From the NCBI GenBank assembly GCA_001414485.1, contig LLEY01000059.1, forward strand, positions 248,001-312,000: a DNA stretch of 64,000 nucleotides, in the 5' to 3' direction. The notes under the pieces are model-generated. The model was not told the DNA's origin. It worked only from the letters and a program-made list of their open reading frames with translations, and ran no database searches. Every line of letters begins with the position of its first letter. The stretch's first letter is position 1. The position numbers were made by a program, and so were the translations under genes. The DNA comes from Calycina herbarum (Eukaryota; Ascomycota; Leotiomycetes; Helotiales; Pezizellaceae). Shown here piece by piece: positions 42,381 to 52,342 of the stretch.

Positions 42381-43354
42381 TGAGTTACGGACCGAATTGA
42401 GAATTAAAAGCGACGCATTTGGAACGCTGATTTATTGAGATGCTTCTACCAGAAATATCGAAGTATGAAGCAGTTGTGCGATGTGCTCGATGGGTTGATT
42501 GAGGGAGGTTCGTAAGTATTCGAGTATGTTGGTCTTGTAAGTTCGTGACCCCTGACCTAAACCAGACACAGTAGAGATTCGACGAGTGATAGATGTATAA
42601 TTTTCAGAGCACAGTTCGAAGTTGTCGCCACAATGTTGAGACATGGAGGGTAACTGGGTAAGGGAAGCAAGGATCGGGAGCCGGGTATCGGGTATCGGGT
42701 CAAAGTTGTCTCGAGGTCAAGACTGATGATATCAGATAGGTTGGAGTTAGCAAGAGGAACAATGATGTGGATAGCATATATCGATGACATAGGGCTATGA
42801 GTGGGAGGACTAAGAGATATGTTCGCTTGGAAAGTGAATCCATGGTGATGTGGGGTAGGGAGAGCCTCCAGGGCGTCTATACTAGAATCAAGTCAGCAGT
42901 TTGACAGATCTAGAATCAAAGCGAGTGATTGATGATATAAGTGAAAGCGGATAAAGGTCTCTTGTTGCTGGCTGGAAGAGCGATGAGAGGTTAGCGCTCT
43001 TGTAGATGTGTCGCAAAGTCGCAAATTTGTATTTGGGTGAAAGAGCACCGAAATCAATTCCAGTGGACTATAAATTGATCCAATGGCTTGATAGTTTGGT
43101 AGATATCATCGGGAGGATACATTATCGTTGAAAGTGGCGGTCGCGTTGAGGTGTTTGAGAGGTATTTGCGACGGCTCGCTTGTCCATGCGGAGGCGAAGA
43201 CCTTCACCTTTGGAGCGCGGTTCAAAAGTAGGATTGCAAGTTCGAAAAAGCTTGTTCGGGAGCTGCCGATTTGAGAGGGCGATGAGAGTAAGGTATATCC
43301 AAAGGATAGCTAGTAACTCGTCGTTGCAACTCGCGCGAGATGAAATTGGGTGGG

Positions 43355-43850
43355 ATGGCGCGCCGTCGCAACGACGGCCTTGAGGGAGTCCAGATGATAG
43401 TGCTGCTCGACGTAAAGAGGATGGAGTTATTCGCATTGAATGTGATTATGATACTCATCAAGTTGCTTTATTGTCTTGGTGTCTCGGTCTCGACATGATG
43501 GCGCTGTCGCAGCGACACCACGGCGGTCGTGAGGAATATGAGAAGATATCGCTTGGTCGCAAGACCTCTTCGTGCTTGATATGACTTTTATGAAGGCTCG
43601 ATTGAGTTGATCTGCCGTCTCGGCGATGTTGATAGACCTAAGGTATCGACACGATGGATCGCGCGCTGTCGCAACAACGCGACGACGATTCCGAGAATTC
43701 GAGAAGAGAGGTTTTCGTCGTTTGGATAATATTGGACTCGTCTTACTAAAGATGATCGCGATGGCGGCTCGATTGAGATGACAAGTCGTGTCGTCTCGGT
43801 GTGGTTGATGGACGTCTCGACCTGATCGATCGCGCGCTGTCGCAAGAGTC
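43355..43850. repeat. Imperfect tandem repeat, about 145-171-bp units
   Basis: The block GCGCTGTCGCA and the following sequence recur at 43501, 43663 and 43834, with a related GCGCCGTCGCAACG at about 43358; spacings are about 143, 162 and 171 bp. On the minus strand most of the array is open (43427-43891). The translated units share VVATARDPS and LNRAxIxxI segments. It may be a decayed repeat-protein gene or non-coding minisatellite DNA. Confidence 0.7.
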
Positions 43851-44094
43851 GCAAGAGATTCGCATTCATTGGCGCAGAAGAGTCGGTCCATCCGAAGAAT
43901 CCCAGTTCCTCCTTCCTTTGTCTCGACCTAGTGGCGCACTGGAATCGGATTTCGGTGGTTGAAGATGACCTCAAGGTGTAGTTGTAGAGAGGATGGTTGA
44001 AAGATAGAAGAGCTTGAAAAGCTGCGACGACTAGAAGAAAACTTGCTCTGCCAACGGAACAACGAGAACCAATCAAATGCCAAGCAACGCTAAA

Positions 44095-44612
44095 GACACT
44101 AAAAAAATACAAGCGTATTTGCGAAGTGCAACAAATCCCCAGGCAACCTCTTTGACGAATAACATTAAGCGAATTAAAAATTCACCACCACCTCTCATTT
44201 ACCTATCCACCGCACTAGCAAGGGTCCCTAGCCCTATCTAAACTCTAATTCCTCCCATTACCTCAAATATCTCCACTTGTTACCGTCTCAAAGCCGCTTT
44301 TAAAATTCCCATCCATCGACATACGCACTTTCCAAGATTTGTTAGCAACTACACCAAAAACCCACCCTCTCCAAATCTCTCAATACTCGGATAGGAGTTA
44401 AAACTTACTATCTAGATCCTAGATTTGAATTTATTTTTCGATTAGCTGTTGTGGGCGCAAAGATATTTGGAATGCGCCTGGGGGTTAAAAGGGCAAGACG
44501 CTAAAAAAATACTAGCGTATTCGCGATGTTCAACAAAACTCAGGATATCTCGGGAGAGGCGCACTAGCGTGTGGCTGGTCAGCTAAGCTAGCCAGGGGTC
44601 CTTGCTAGCGCC
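44095..44612. repeat. Paired direct and inverted repeats in intergenic DNA
   Basis: A block of about 48 bp around CTAAAAAAATACAAGCGTAT (44095-44145) recurs in the same orientation at 44497-44545. CACTAGCAAGGGTCCCTA (44209-44226) has an inverted counterpart near 44590-44610. The arrangement could be a degraded small mobile element. Confidence 0.55.
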
Positions 44613-45012
44613 ATCGACAGAAATTCCCTGGTCCATATGTTTTGGTCTAGCTTCTCAGACCCTCAGAAGTGACACGGAAAGCGCAGGTGAGGGGTCACCA
44701 GAAGGTGTAGGTGTATGTGGCGGCTATTGGTACTTGCTTCCCTATTGTACAAACGACATGGAAGAAAGACATTGTCCAAATGCTATTTATTGGAGGCCAG
44801 CTCGCACAAAATCCCTTGTTGTGCGAAGTGGTTTGGAATAATCAGTGATTCTCACTGGTGGGTCGACAATTGAGTGTGCTGAGAAGGCTCTTGAGAGTAG
44901 CAAGTGTCCTAGCTATGCGCTCATTTTCTTGCCAACTCTACTCTTCAAAAATATGTATCAAAAGCCAACATAAAGCAATACCCGATCTTCCAACCCAGAC
45001 TCCCCAAGATTC
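44613..45012. other. Intergenic, nothing recognised
   Basis: 3' flank of the aminotransferase gene. One 79-codon ORF without resemblance. Confidence 0.5.
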
Positions 45013-46515
45013 TCACTTCAGAAACTCACGCTTCCCAACTCGCTCACACAAGTCCTTCAAGGCATTCCCAGCCCACTCAAAATCACTCATCTCCAAATAA
45101 ACCTGTCCACTCAACCTTCCCCACCACTGTCCCTGCATGAAATACAGCGCAATAAAAGTGCGGTGGTCTTTAATAAGAGTAGTATGAATAAACTCAATAA
45201 CCTCGACAAAATACTCCTCCTTAACCACATGGTAATTTCCAAAGGGTGATGTGGAAAGAGGAAGAAGAACATTGACCATACAACAATCTGTAATAGTGTG
45301 TTCCTCGTTATCAAGAACCTTCGTCCCAAGAATGTCTGCTACTCGTTGACCACCGGTGCGAGCGAGGTTTATGCAGTATTTTCGGATGGCGTCTTCGCCA
45401 CCACAAGCTTCGAGACGCCAACGGATACATTCTGAGGTGCAGAGGTAGCTGGTTCCGTCGAGGGTACCCACCATATCGTAACTAGCGATGAATTCGCTCT
45501 TGTTGCTTACAGGTAACGGACTTCTGGCTCCAATGGCTCCACCCCTTGGCATGAACCCATGTGAGGTTGGCAATGTAGACCTCATCAAAGCTTGGTTCTT
45601 AACCGGCACGTGAAGCACCGCGCAACCTCGTGGAGCGAAAAGCCACTTATGCGCATTGCTGATGAAGAAATCAGGTTGTAGAGTCGAGAGCGAAATGGGG
45701 ATTTGTCCCATTCCATGAGCCCCATCGATCAGTGAGAGGATCCCTTCTTCTTTGCACACTGCGGTCAGGGCTTCGAAAGGGACGCGGACTCCTGGGAGAG
45801 AGGAGATGGTGTCAAAGAGTGCGAGTCGGGGGACTTTACGTTCGGCTCGGGAGGCGCGTATAGTTTCTTTGAAGGCCTCGACGAAATCAGCATCGGAAAT
45901 TGGATATGTGATTGTTGTGCCCCGAGAATTGACTTCGTATCTCTTGCTTTCGCAGATGTAGGATATTGTGTTTCCACAAGCCCCTGGTGAAGCATCAGCA
46001 CGGTATTTGAGAAAGATAATGGATGTGGAGTTGTACCATAGATAGTATTGAAGTATAGAATTTCATCCCGACCGTCTTCGTGCCATTCTATGTTCCTGAG
46101 AACAGTGTTGACTCCAATAGTGGCATTTTGAACAATAACAATTGTATCGACCGGACAATCGAGGAATTTGGCAGCGGCTTCCCGATTTTGGTCTAGGATT
46201 TTGGGAAAATCGTAGCGAATGAATGGATCTTGAGCGAGTTCACATTGATCCATGTATTTACGACGGAGGTCGCTGATGACTTTTGGGAAGGCACCGAAAG
46301 ATCCTGTATAACCGCTTCTTAGAATGTGTAGATATAGAGAGATGGAGTGAGAAAGGAGGTTGAGTCATACCATGATTCACATTTTTATATTCGGGATCGA
46401 AGGAGAATTGCTTGAGCATTTCTTTCCCGAATGGGATGCGTTCATACTTTCGTTCATCTTGAGAAGAGGATTCTTGTGCTTTGAGTTGTATCGGGAGGTT
46501 CAATGGAGTTGGCAT
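45013..46515 (-). CDS. Class V aminotransferase (isopenicillin N epimerase/LolT-like)
   Basis: Three exons: 46371-46515, 46037-46303, 45013-45983; 460 residues; introns of 67 and 53 bp. The fold-type I PLP domain begins NVNHGSFGAFPKV (family NHGSFG). Further on are NATIGVNTVLRNI, LSLIDGAHGMGQIPI with the PLP-ring Asp, and FFISNAHKWLFAPRGCAVLHV with the Schiff-base Lys at about residue 250. The C-terminal domain carries WGRLSGQVYLEMSDFEWAG. The first intron was set so that NH-G joins SFG; its acceptor TTATACAG is the only one that keeps both frames. Relatives include cysteine desulfurase-like enzymes and the loline enzyme LolT. The substrate cannot be told from the sequence. Confidence 0.92.
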
Positions 46516-47058
46516 GATGGGCAGTGTGGGTTGAAAAGAACCTTAATAGGAAGGAAGTATGGTAAAACAAATGAAAGAACTGAAGTAATATATAAGAATG
46601 AGAACAAAATGGCTCCGAAACCGGTGACTCTGGACTTGAGATGACTCGGTTCTTATCTATAGGGACTTGCATTGCAAGCCGTAAGTTATCTGGCTAAGAG
46701 AATTGAGATCTGGTAATCAGAGAGGGACGGGACCCGTAACTCACTATCTTGGGTATTTAATCCTGGCCGATCGAGCCTCGTGATAGTAATCAAATTATGT
46801 ATATATGCAGCAGTTGGTCATTTAAAGGGCGCCGGGAGAGTGAGGTAAGAAAAAGGTAGAGCGGGACGAATGTTGGCTTTCGGAGCTCTTGCTACCAATC
46901 GCGCATATTGGCGGCCTCTTGGCGCTTTGCGGGGTGCGGTGTTGATCAGTTTCCCCGGCGGAGTCATCATAGGGAACATTTTATTGACCTCAGCTACAAA
47001 GATAAACAGCCACTCCACCTGTGACTGAAGACCTACATATTCTTGACAAATCGCAAAT
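46516..47058. promoter_or_regulatory. Divergent promoter of aminotransferase and Rqt4-like genes
   Basis: 543 bp between start codons. A small ORF on the minus strand (46818-47018) lacks resemblance. No specific site is assigned. Confidence 0.5.
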
Positions 47059-48612
47059 ATGTCTCTCGCACAATTATCGCGGCTCCTCCCATTCCCGGAA
47101 CCCGATCTCCAACAGATACTCGACTACGCCCAGACGCTATCGAAAGAACAAGCTGCCAAACATTTCAACGAGCTTCTTGGAGAGTCGCCTCAAGCAATTG
47201 AATTCATATCGACTTTCAATTCACGGCGCAAAGATCCGGCCTCCTCTTCCTCATCAACACCCCAACCACCCGCACAAGCAGAAACTTCAGGCGTTCCCAA
47301 AAGCAATCGCAAACAGCCAAAGAAGAAAGCTCCCCTCCACACCCCACCACCCCGCCAAATCCAAGACAACTATGCCGCCCAAGGCCAAGCATACAAGAAG
47401 AAGAGCGAAGACGACTACATAACCAGACGACCCGGTCAAGCAGCTCCTGCCAAAAACGCATTCTCGCTCAACAGCAAGCCAGAAGTGGTCGCAGCACCAA
47501 AAGCGAAACCACCGCCCTCCGCCGCAGGAACGTTAATATCAGACTTCAAATCCAAATCCAACAACTCCTCTCGAAATGCCTCGCGGACGTCCTCTCCAGT
47601 TCCTACACAGAAACCTACGAAAGTAAACATTACTGGTGGAACGTCCATGCATGGGGCATCAACAGTACTCAGCGAACTAGATGCCGTCATTCGAAGTCTC
47701 GAAATCTCCACGAATAGCACACTCCTCCCCTCCAATGAGAAGCGAAAATGCAATTGCATTGGCGCCCGCCATCCTCTCCTCGCAGCCGCCCCGAACTGTC
47801 TGAATTGCGGGAAGGTTATATGTGTCAAGGAAGGGCTGGGACCTTGTACATTCTGCGGGAATCCTCTTTTGAGTGCGATGGAAGTACAAGGAATGATACG
47901 GGAATTGAAAGAAGAGAGAGGGAGAGAAAAGATGGCTTTGGATGCTGCTGGAAACAAACGTGCTGAGGTTTCGAAGAAACCCGCACCTTTTACACAAGCC
48001 AGGAATGAGATAGCACTGAGTCCTGCGGAACAAAAGGCGAAAGAGCATAGAGATCGCTTACTCGGATTCCAAGCTCAGAATGCGAAGAGAACGACGGTCC
48101 GAGACGAGGCTGCGGATTTCGAGACTCCAGCGACGGCTGGGGCGAATATTTGGGCTAGTCCTGCTGAGAGAGCGAAGCAGTTGAAGAAACAGCAGAAGGT
48201 TTTAGCGGAGCAGGAATGGAATGCTCGTCCGGAGTATGAGAAGAGGAGACAAGTTGTTAGTCTTGATCTTGTGAGGGGTAAGGTTGTTAAGAAAATGGGG
48301 ATGGCTCGGGTGGAACGGCCGCTAGAACCACAAAGTGAAAGCGAGGAAGAGGTGGAAGATACTCTGTTGCGCGAAGTAAGTGGGAATGGGGGCGGTGGCA
48401 CTTTCAGTAGGAATCCGCTGCTGGGAGGCCTCATCAAGCCTGTTTGGAGTGCCGGGAAAGGGAAGGAAGTTGATACTCAAGTGCCTAGTGAAAGAAAGAA
48501 AACATGGCGGAGAGTTCAAGACGATCTTGATGATAATGAAGCTATTATCCTGGATGGAGGTGCATATGGTGCAGGCATCTCGGATTCAAGAGAAGAGCCT
48601 GCTTGTGGATAG
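47059..48612 (+). CDS. RQT4: Rqt4/TRIP4 (ASC-1) homologue, C2HC5 zinc-finger protein
   Basis: A single-exon gene of 517 residues. An N-terminal helical region (LQQILDYAQTLSKEQAAKHFNELLGESPQAIEFISTF) resembles the TRIP4/ASC-1 N-terminal domain. A long basic, Ser/Pro-rich linker follows. The C2HC5 zinc-binding domain (about 231-268) reads CNCIG...HPLL...NCLNCGKVIC...GPCTFCG, the defining motif of the family. The C-terminal part has charged coiled-coil stretches (ERAKQLKKQQKVLAEQEW). In yeast, Rqt4 is a subunit of the ribosome quality-control trigger complex with the Slh1 helicase and Cue3, splitting collided ribosomes. The same role in the cytosol is expected here. The start ATG at 47059 is well placed for the domain. 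Confidence 0.9.
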   Translation: MSLAQLSRLLPFPEPDLQQILDYAQTLSKEQAAKHFNELLGESPQAIEFISTFNSRRKDPASSSSSTPQPPAQAETSGVPKSNRKQPKKKAPLHTPPPRQIQDNYAAQGQAYKKKSEDDYITRRPGQAAPAKNAFSLNSKPEVVAAPKAKPPPSAAGTLISDFKSKSNNSSRNASRTSSPVPTQKPTKVNITGGTSMHGASTVLSELDAVIRSLEISTNSTLLPSNEKRKCNCIGARHPLLAAAPNCLNCGKVICVKEGLGPCTFCGNPLLSAMEVQGMIRELKEERGREKMALDAAGNKRAEVSKKPAPFTQARNEIALSPAEQKAKEHRDRLLGFQAQNAKRTTVRDEAADFETPATAGANIWASPAERAKQLKKQQKVLAEQEWNARPEYEKRRQVVSLDLVRGKVVKKMGMARVERPLEPQSESEEEVEDTLLREVSGNGGGGTFSRNPLLGGLIKPVWSAGKGKEVDTQVPSERKKTWRRVQDDLDDNEAIILDGGAYGAGISDSREEPACG

Positions 48613-50714
48613 AGTAGAGCACTAGGGTCTTTGAATGAAACCAAACAGTCTTCCAAGCAGCCGGTAGGGAAGCTGACTTGACGATGAGAACAGCATCTCG
48701 TCCCATTGCTGAGGAATTTTGGTGGTTCGACCAACAGTCTTTTATGTTATTTTTCAACCTGTATTCAACTCACTAGCGTTGGTTCATCCTTCCATCCAGC
48801 TTCAATTGACTGGATCAGGCGCCGGGCAGTTTTTTCACTTTCATCTTGCCTCGGGACGAATGGGTTTGCAGCAAAGTACCATCTGTCTCCCTCTCTTGTT
48901 TGTCACTTTCATTTCAATATCTAGGTACTATGCAGCTAGCAGAGAGAATTGTCAAGAATGACCCAGTGTCATGCCCTGGTGAGAAACCTTCTAACAGAAT
49001 GGTTTCAGGGTTGTCAAATGGGCTGCAGCATCCCCGCACTCAGCATCACCATCATCACCACCCAGGCAATTCAACAACATCACCAACGATCTCGTCTTCC
49101 GACCTTAATACCAATCATCGCTTCTCGGCTCAAGTCCGAAGCTTCTCTGGGATATATAAGTTGGTAATGGTGTTTGACATTCTCTGCGGAGCCTTGGACG
49201 CCACTGACGGGAAGGGAGGTGGGTTCTCAGGAACCAGGCAGGCAGGTCAAGGGATAATTTGAGGATTGACACGAGTTTCTCGAGACTGCTGACATTCATG
49301 AGATCAGTCTATCGATTTCGGATGCGTCTGCAGACTACGAAATCTTTGCTCTACAGGTGCAGCCGAAATCGTGGATGGCATGTTCGCACACAACCTCCGG
49401 GGATCAGCGTCTCGTTGCGGCTAAAGAAGCGGTCACCGGCTATCCTCCCTCAACTTTCCTCGGCGATTGTTTCCAACGACAAGAAATCATATGTGGAGAG
49501 GAGGAGAGGGGGTCGTATCGTCCCTTGTCGCTCTCGTCATGCGAGGGCGAGGCAGAACGAAACCTACGCCAAGGTGAGAGGTGAGGAGCGGCCTGCTCGA
49601 GTCTTGTCTCCTGGAGTGGCCGAGTCAGTGACGAGGTCAGGCCGGGGAATGGGAAACCTTACCTTGAGAGCCCAAAGTTGGATAATAGGTACGCCTGCCT
49701 TACTCGAAAGCATTAGAGTGGATCGCTGTTCAACTAGGACCTGAGACAAAGAAGCGTTGAGTTTATCGAGTGGAAAAGAGGGCGGATGTTTTATTTTGCG
49801 ACCGAGATCTAGTGGATCCTCAAGATGCTTCTCTACGTCAATCTTTTGTGCAAGCATCCCCACGTTGTTGTACTGTTTCGAATCTTACTTTGCAAATATT
49901 TCTGTTAGAGCTGAGAAGGAACTTCAAGTCCTGCCATGTCCGAGCCCAGGTGATAGATTGGATGAGCATATACACGTACCCACCTTCTAGTCGCGGCTGC
50001 GTGCAACGCATATAGCTTAACTTTGACCGAGTCGAGTCGAATCGACTTCAAGACTTGGTCGATAAGAAATTGTCAAGTCGGGAAGGAACGACTGCCATCG
50101 TGGTGTCCAAAGTTGGACGTTATGGTCAACTTACTCCAAAGCACACCTACGTTGGAATCTGCCAAGTGGATTTAAGATGAGGTGGAGTTTTATGACAGAT
50201 CTAGTGGATTTTCAAATTCTTCTCCTTAGCATGACTTAGGTTACATGGCGCAGAACAATTACTTTTATGCTGTTCGGTATAAGCAGGTTAACCCTTGTTG
50301 TGGCCATTCAAATTTCAAGTTGGTGTATGGAGACCAGAGAAACCGGTGGCTCGCTTGTCTTTGCATGCCCAGGTGTGGAGTTGAGGCTGCATGCGACTCT
50401 AATATCGTCGCTTTTCCCTTTCAAGCACAGTTTTCTCGCGTTATTATACACCTTCTTATTGTTGTCTACTCCCAAAACTTTCAAGTTCATGTCGTCGTCA
50501 CTTCTCAGAAACATATGAAGTTAGCCAGGAGAAGCAGGCGAGGGTTCGAGTGATACTCTACTTGCTTTCACGGACTTTATAGTCTAACGGGAATGTACTA
50601 TGAGAGATGTGTATATTCAGAATCGGAGTCTCCTTTACTATCATAACTCTCACCCACAGCCCGCAATAGCTCTACATTTCCACAACCAGAATAGCACACA
50701 CTGAAAGGAAACAG
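48613..50714. other. 2.1-kb intergenic stretch, no gene recognised
   Basis: Many overlapping short ORFs, none with resemblance. A word GATCTAGTGGATYTTCAA occurs at 49806 and 50198 and again upstream of the small secreted protein gene (51311). About 90 bp at 50146-50240 aligns with 51275-51358, so this may hold a relic of a duplicated secreted-protein locus. Confidence 0.5.
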
Positions 50715-51047
50715 TTAACCGTACACTACAATCAACACTAACCGCCAAGCAAAGTCCCCTCCACGTTTTCCTCGAATATAACTGTTGAGAAGATATTTTT
50801 GAATTTGGTGGATTATTGGTAATTCTTCATTGCTCGGGGGGAGGTCGAGTGGTGTTGCTACATCTGAGGGGGTGGCTTCGGTTGCTGAGAGGTCATATTT
50901 GGTGTGATGGTGGTGAGAATTGTAACCGCAGCTGTGGTGTGTACCGCTTGTATGGCTGAAGCAGCCTCTTTCGGCTAGCCAGCTGGGTGCTGCGTTGACG
51001 AGAACGAGGAAGGAAACGACGAGGGCGGAGACGATGAGGAATTTCAT
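50715..51047 (-). CDS. Small secreted protein 1, C-x10-C family
   Basis: 110 residues. A signal peptide MKFLIVSALVVSFLVLVNA is followed by APSWLAERG, then CFSHTSGTHHSC (two Cys, ten residues apart), a His-rich stretch (NSHHHHT) and DLSATEA...ATPLDLPPSNEE. It is a paralogue of 51773-52000. The last 35 residues, after NEE, have no counterpart in the paralogue. There the sequence GAAGAATTACCAATAATC could give a stop one base out of frame (TAC-CAA-TAA), so a single-base insertion may have extended this protein. It has the size and features of effector-like secreted proteins, without a known family. Confidence 0.75.
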   Translation of the reverse strand: MKFLIVSALVVSFLVLVNAAPSWLAERGCFSHTSGTHHSCGYNSHHHHTKYDLSATEATPSDVATPLDLPPSNEELPIIHQIQKYLLNSYIRGKRGGDFAWRLVLIVVYG

Positions 51048-51772
51048 GGTTACAGCGTAGTATTTGTGGTTTTTGGATCGTGTAGTTGTGCTGCTTTCGA
51101 TGTTGATTTTTGAGTTTGAAATTTGTTGGTGGAGAGGTTTTGGTGCTGTTTCCTGGTGCCTTTTATACTTTTTCTATAGTTAGGTCAGTGATTGGATTGA
51201 AATCGCGCATTCACAACTCTTGGGCTACTAAGTTGAGCTATGAGGTCTTGGTAGGTCTCGAAAGCATACCTAGGTTGGATTTTCCAAGTAGAATCAAGAG
51301 TTTTGTGACGGATGTCTGGTGGATCTTCAAAACGCTTCTCTTTGGCGTGGGTTAGGGATCTATACCCATACAAAAGCACAATTCTAGGCGCGATAATTAT
51401 AAGGAAAGAAAACTATATCGCGAGTTTAATATCACACTTCTTGCATATTCAGGCTTTTGTTTCAATTTAGAATTCATATTCGTAACTCTGAAAAGTACGG
51501 AGAAGTATTGGAAGTCACTACTTAGAGAGATATGGAGCTGGCTAGCTGTTAGAATTTGACTATACCTCGAGTACATCCACTTGCAGCCTCACAAACTTCA
51601 TACTTTAACAGAAGAGAATTATTAAAAATGCATGGTAAATTCTCGCATTTGTTATTGTAAATCTCACACTTCTTGCACCACTCTAAAAGCCCCTATCAAA
51701 AATAAACGCGCTGTAGTCTCGACATTTACACCTTTCCTAACACCAAGTAAACCACTTTTGATTCAGGCTGAA
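51048..51772. promoter_or_regulatory. Spacer with promoter of secreted protein 1
   Basis: A TATA-like AGTATAAAAG (minus strand, near 51160-51170) is matched by the same word upstream of paralogue 2 (near 52110-52120). The leader sequences also resemble each other (TTTGAAATTTG against TTTGAATTTGG), so promoter and gene were duplicated together. The 3' half is AT-rich without a gene. Confidence 0.6.
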
Positions 51773-52000
51773 TTAGTAGTATTCTTCGCCGGTAGAGGGG
51801 AGGTCGATTGGTGTTGCTGCGTCAGGGGAGCTTGATTCGAGGGCTGAGAGATCGTTCTTGTTATGCTTTTCTCCGCCACAGTTGTGGTCGGTACCGCTTT
51901 TGTAGTTAAGGCACTCTCCTCTCTCGGCTAGGCGGCTAGGTGCTGCGTTGACGAGAACGAGAAAGAAGCCGAAGAGGGCTAAGAAGGTGATGAATTTCAT
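51773..52000 (-). CDS. Small secreted protein 2, C-x10-C family
   Basis: 75 residues: signal peptide MKFITFLALFGFFLVLVNA, APSRLAERGE, then CLNYKSGTDHNC (C-x10-C), then NDLSALESSSPDAATPIDLPSTGEEYY and stop. It matches secreted protein 1 in signal peptide, LAERG, Cys spacing and DLSA...TP-DLP. The two genes are tandem, about 0.95 kb apart. With no His-rich run and a conserved short end, this copy is likely closer to the ancestral form. Confidence 0.78.
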   Translation of the reverse strand: MKFITFLALFGFFLVLVNAAPSRLAERGECLNYKSGTDHNCGGEKHNKNDLSALESSSPDAATPIDLPSTGEEYY

Positions 52001-52342
52001 GGTGGGGTTTGGTGTTTGCGGTGTTTAGGGTTCGTGATTTTAAGTGTTGTATTGAGTTTGGGTTTGAATTTGGTGTTCGAGGACAGAATTTGGTGCTGGG
52101 TCTTATGTCTTTTATACTTTTTCTTTTCGCTGGAGCTGTGAATGTACTTCTAAGTATTGGTATTGGAGGACAATCACTAACCTCCCTCGTTATTCTTACT
52201 TCCAATTTTAGAGCCCTGACAAGGTTATTTTGTCATGAATCTTGAGACCTGAAATTGAACATTGATCCTTTTGAGCAACATCTTTCTTCAGTATTCGTTA
52301 TTATAAATAGCAAAACCAGAGTTTCTACCAAATATCAACTCG
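52001..52342. promoter_or_regulatory. Promoter of secreted protein 2
   Basis: TATA-like AGTATAAAAG on the minus strand about 115 bp before the ATG. No gene. Confidence 0.55.

Noticed and set aside
43588..44112. 174-codon minus-strand ORF across the tandem repeats
   Set aside because: No conserved domain, a non-repeat half without resemblance, and no clear promoter; reported only as part of the repeat array.
48846..49262. 138-codon ORF after the Rqt4-like gene
   Set aside because: Overlaps two other ORFs in different frames and shows low-complexity His/Thr runs only.
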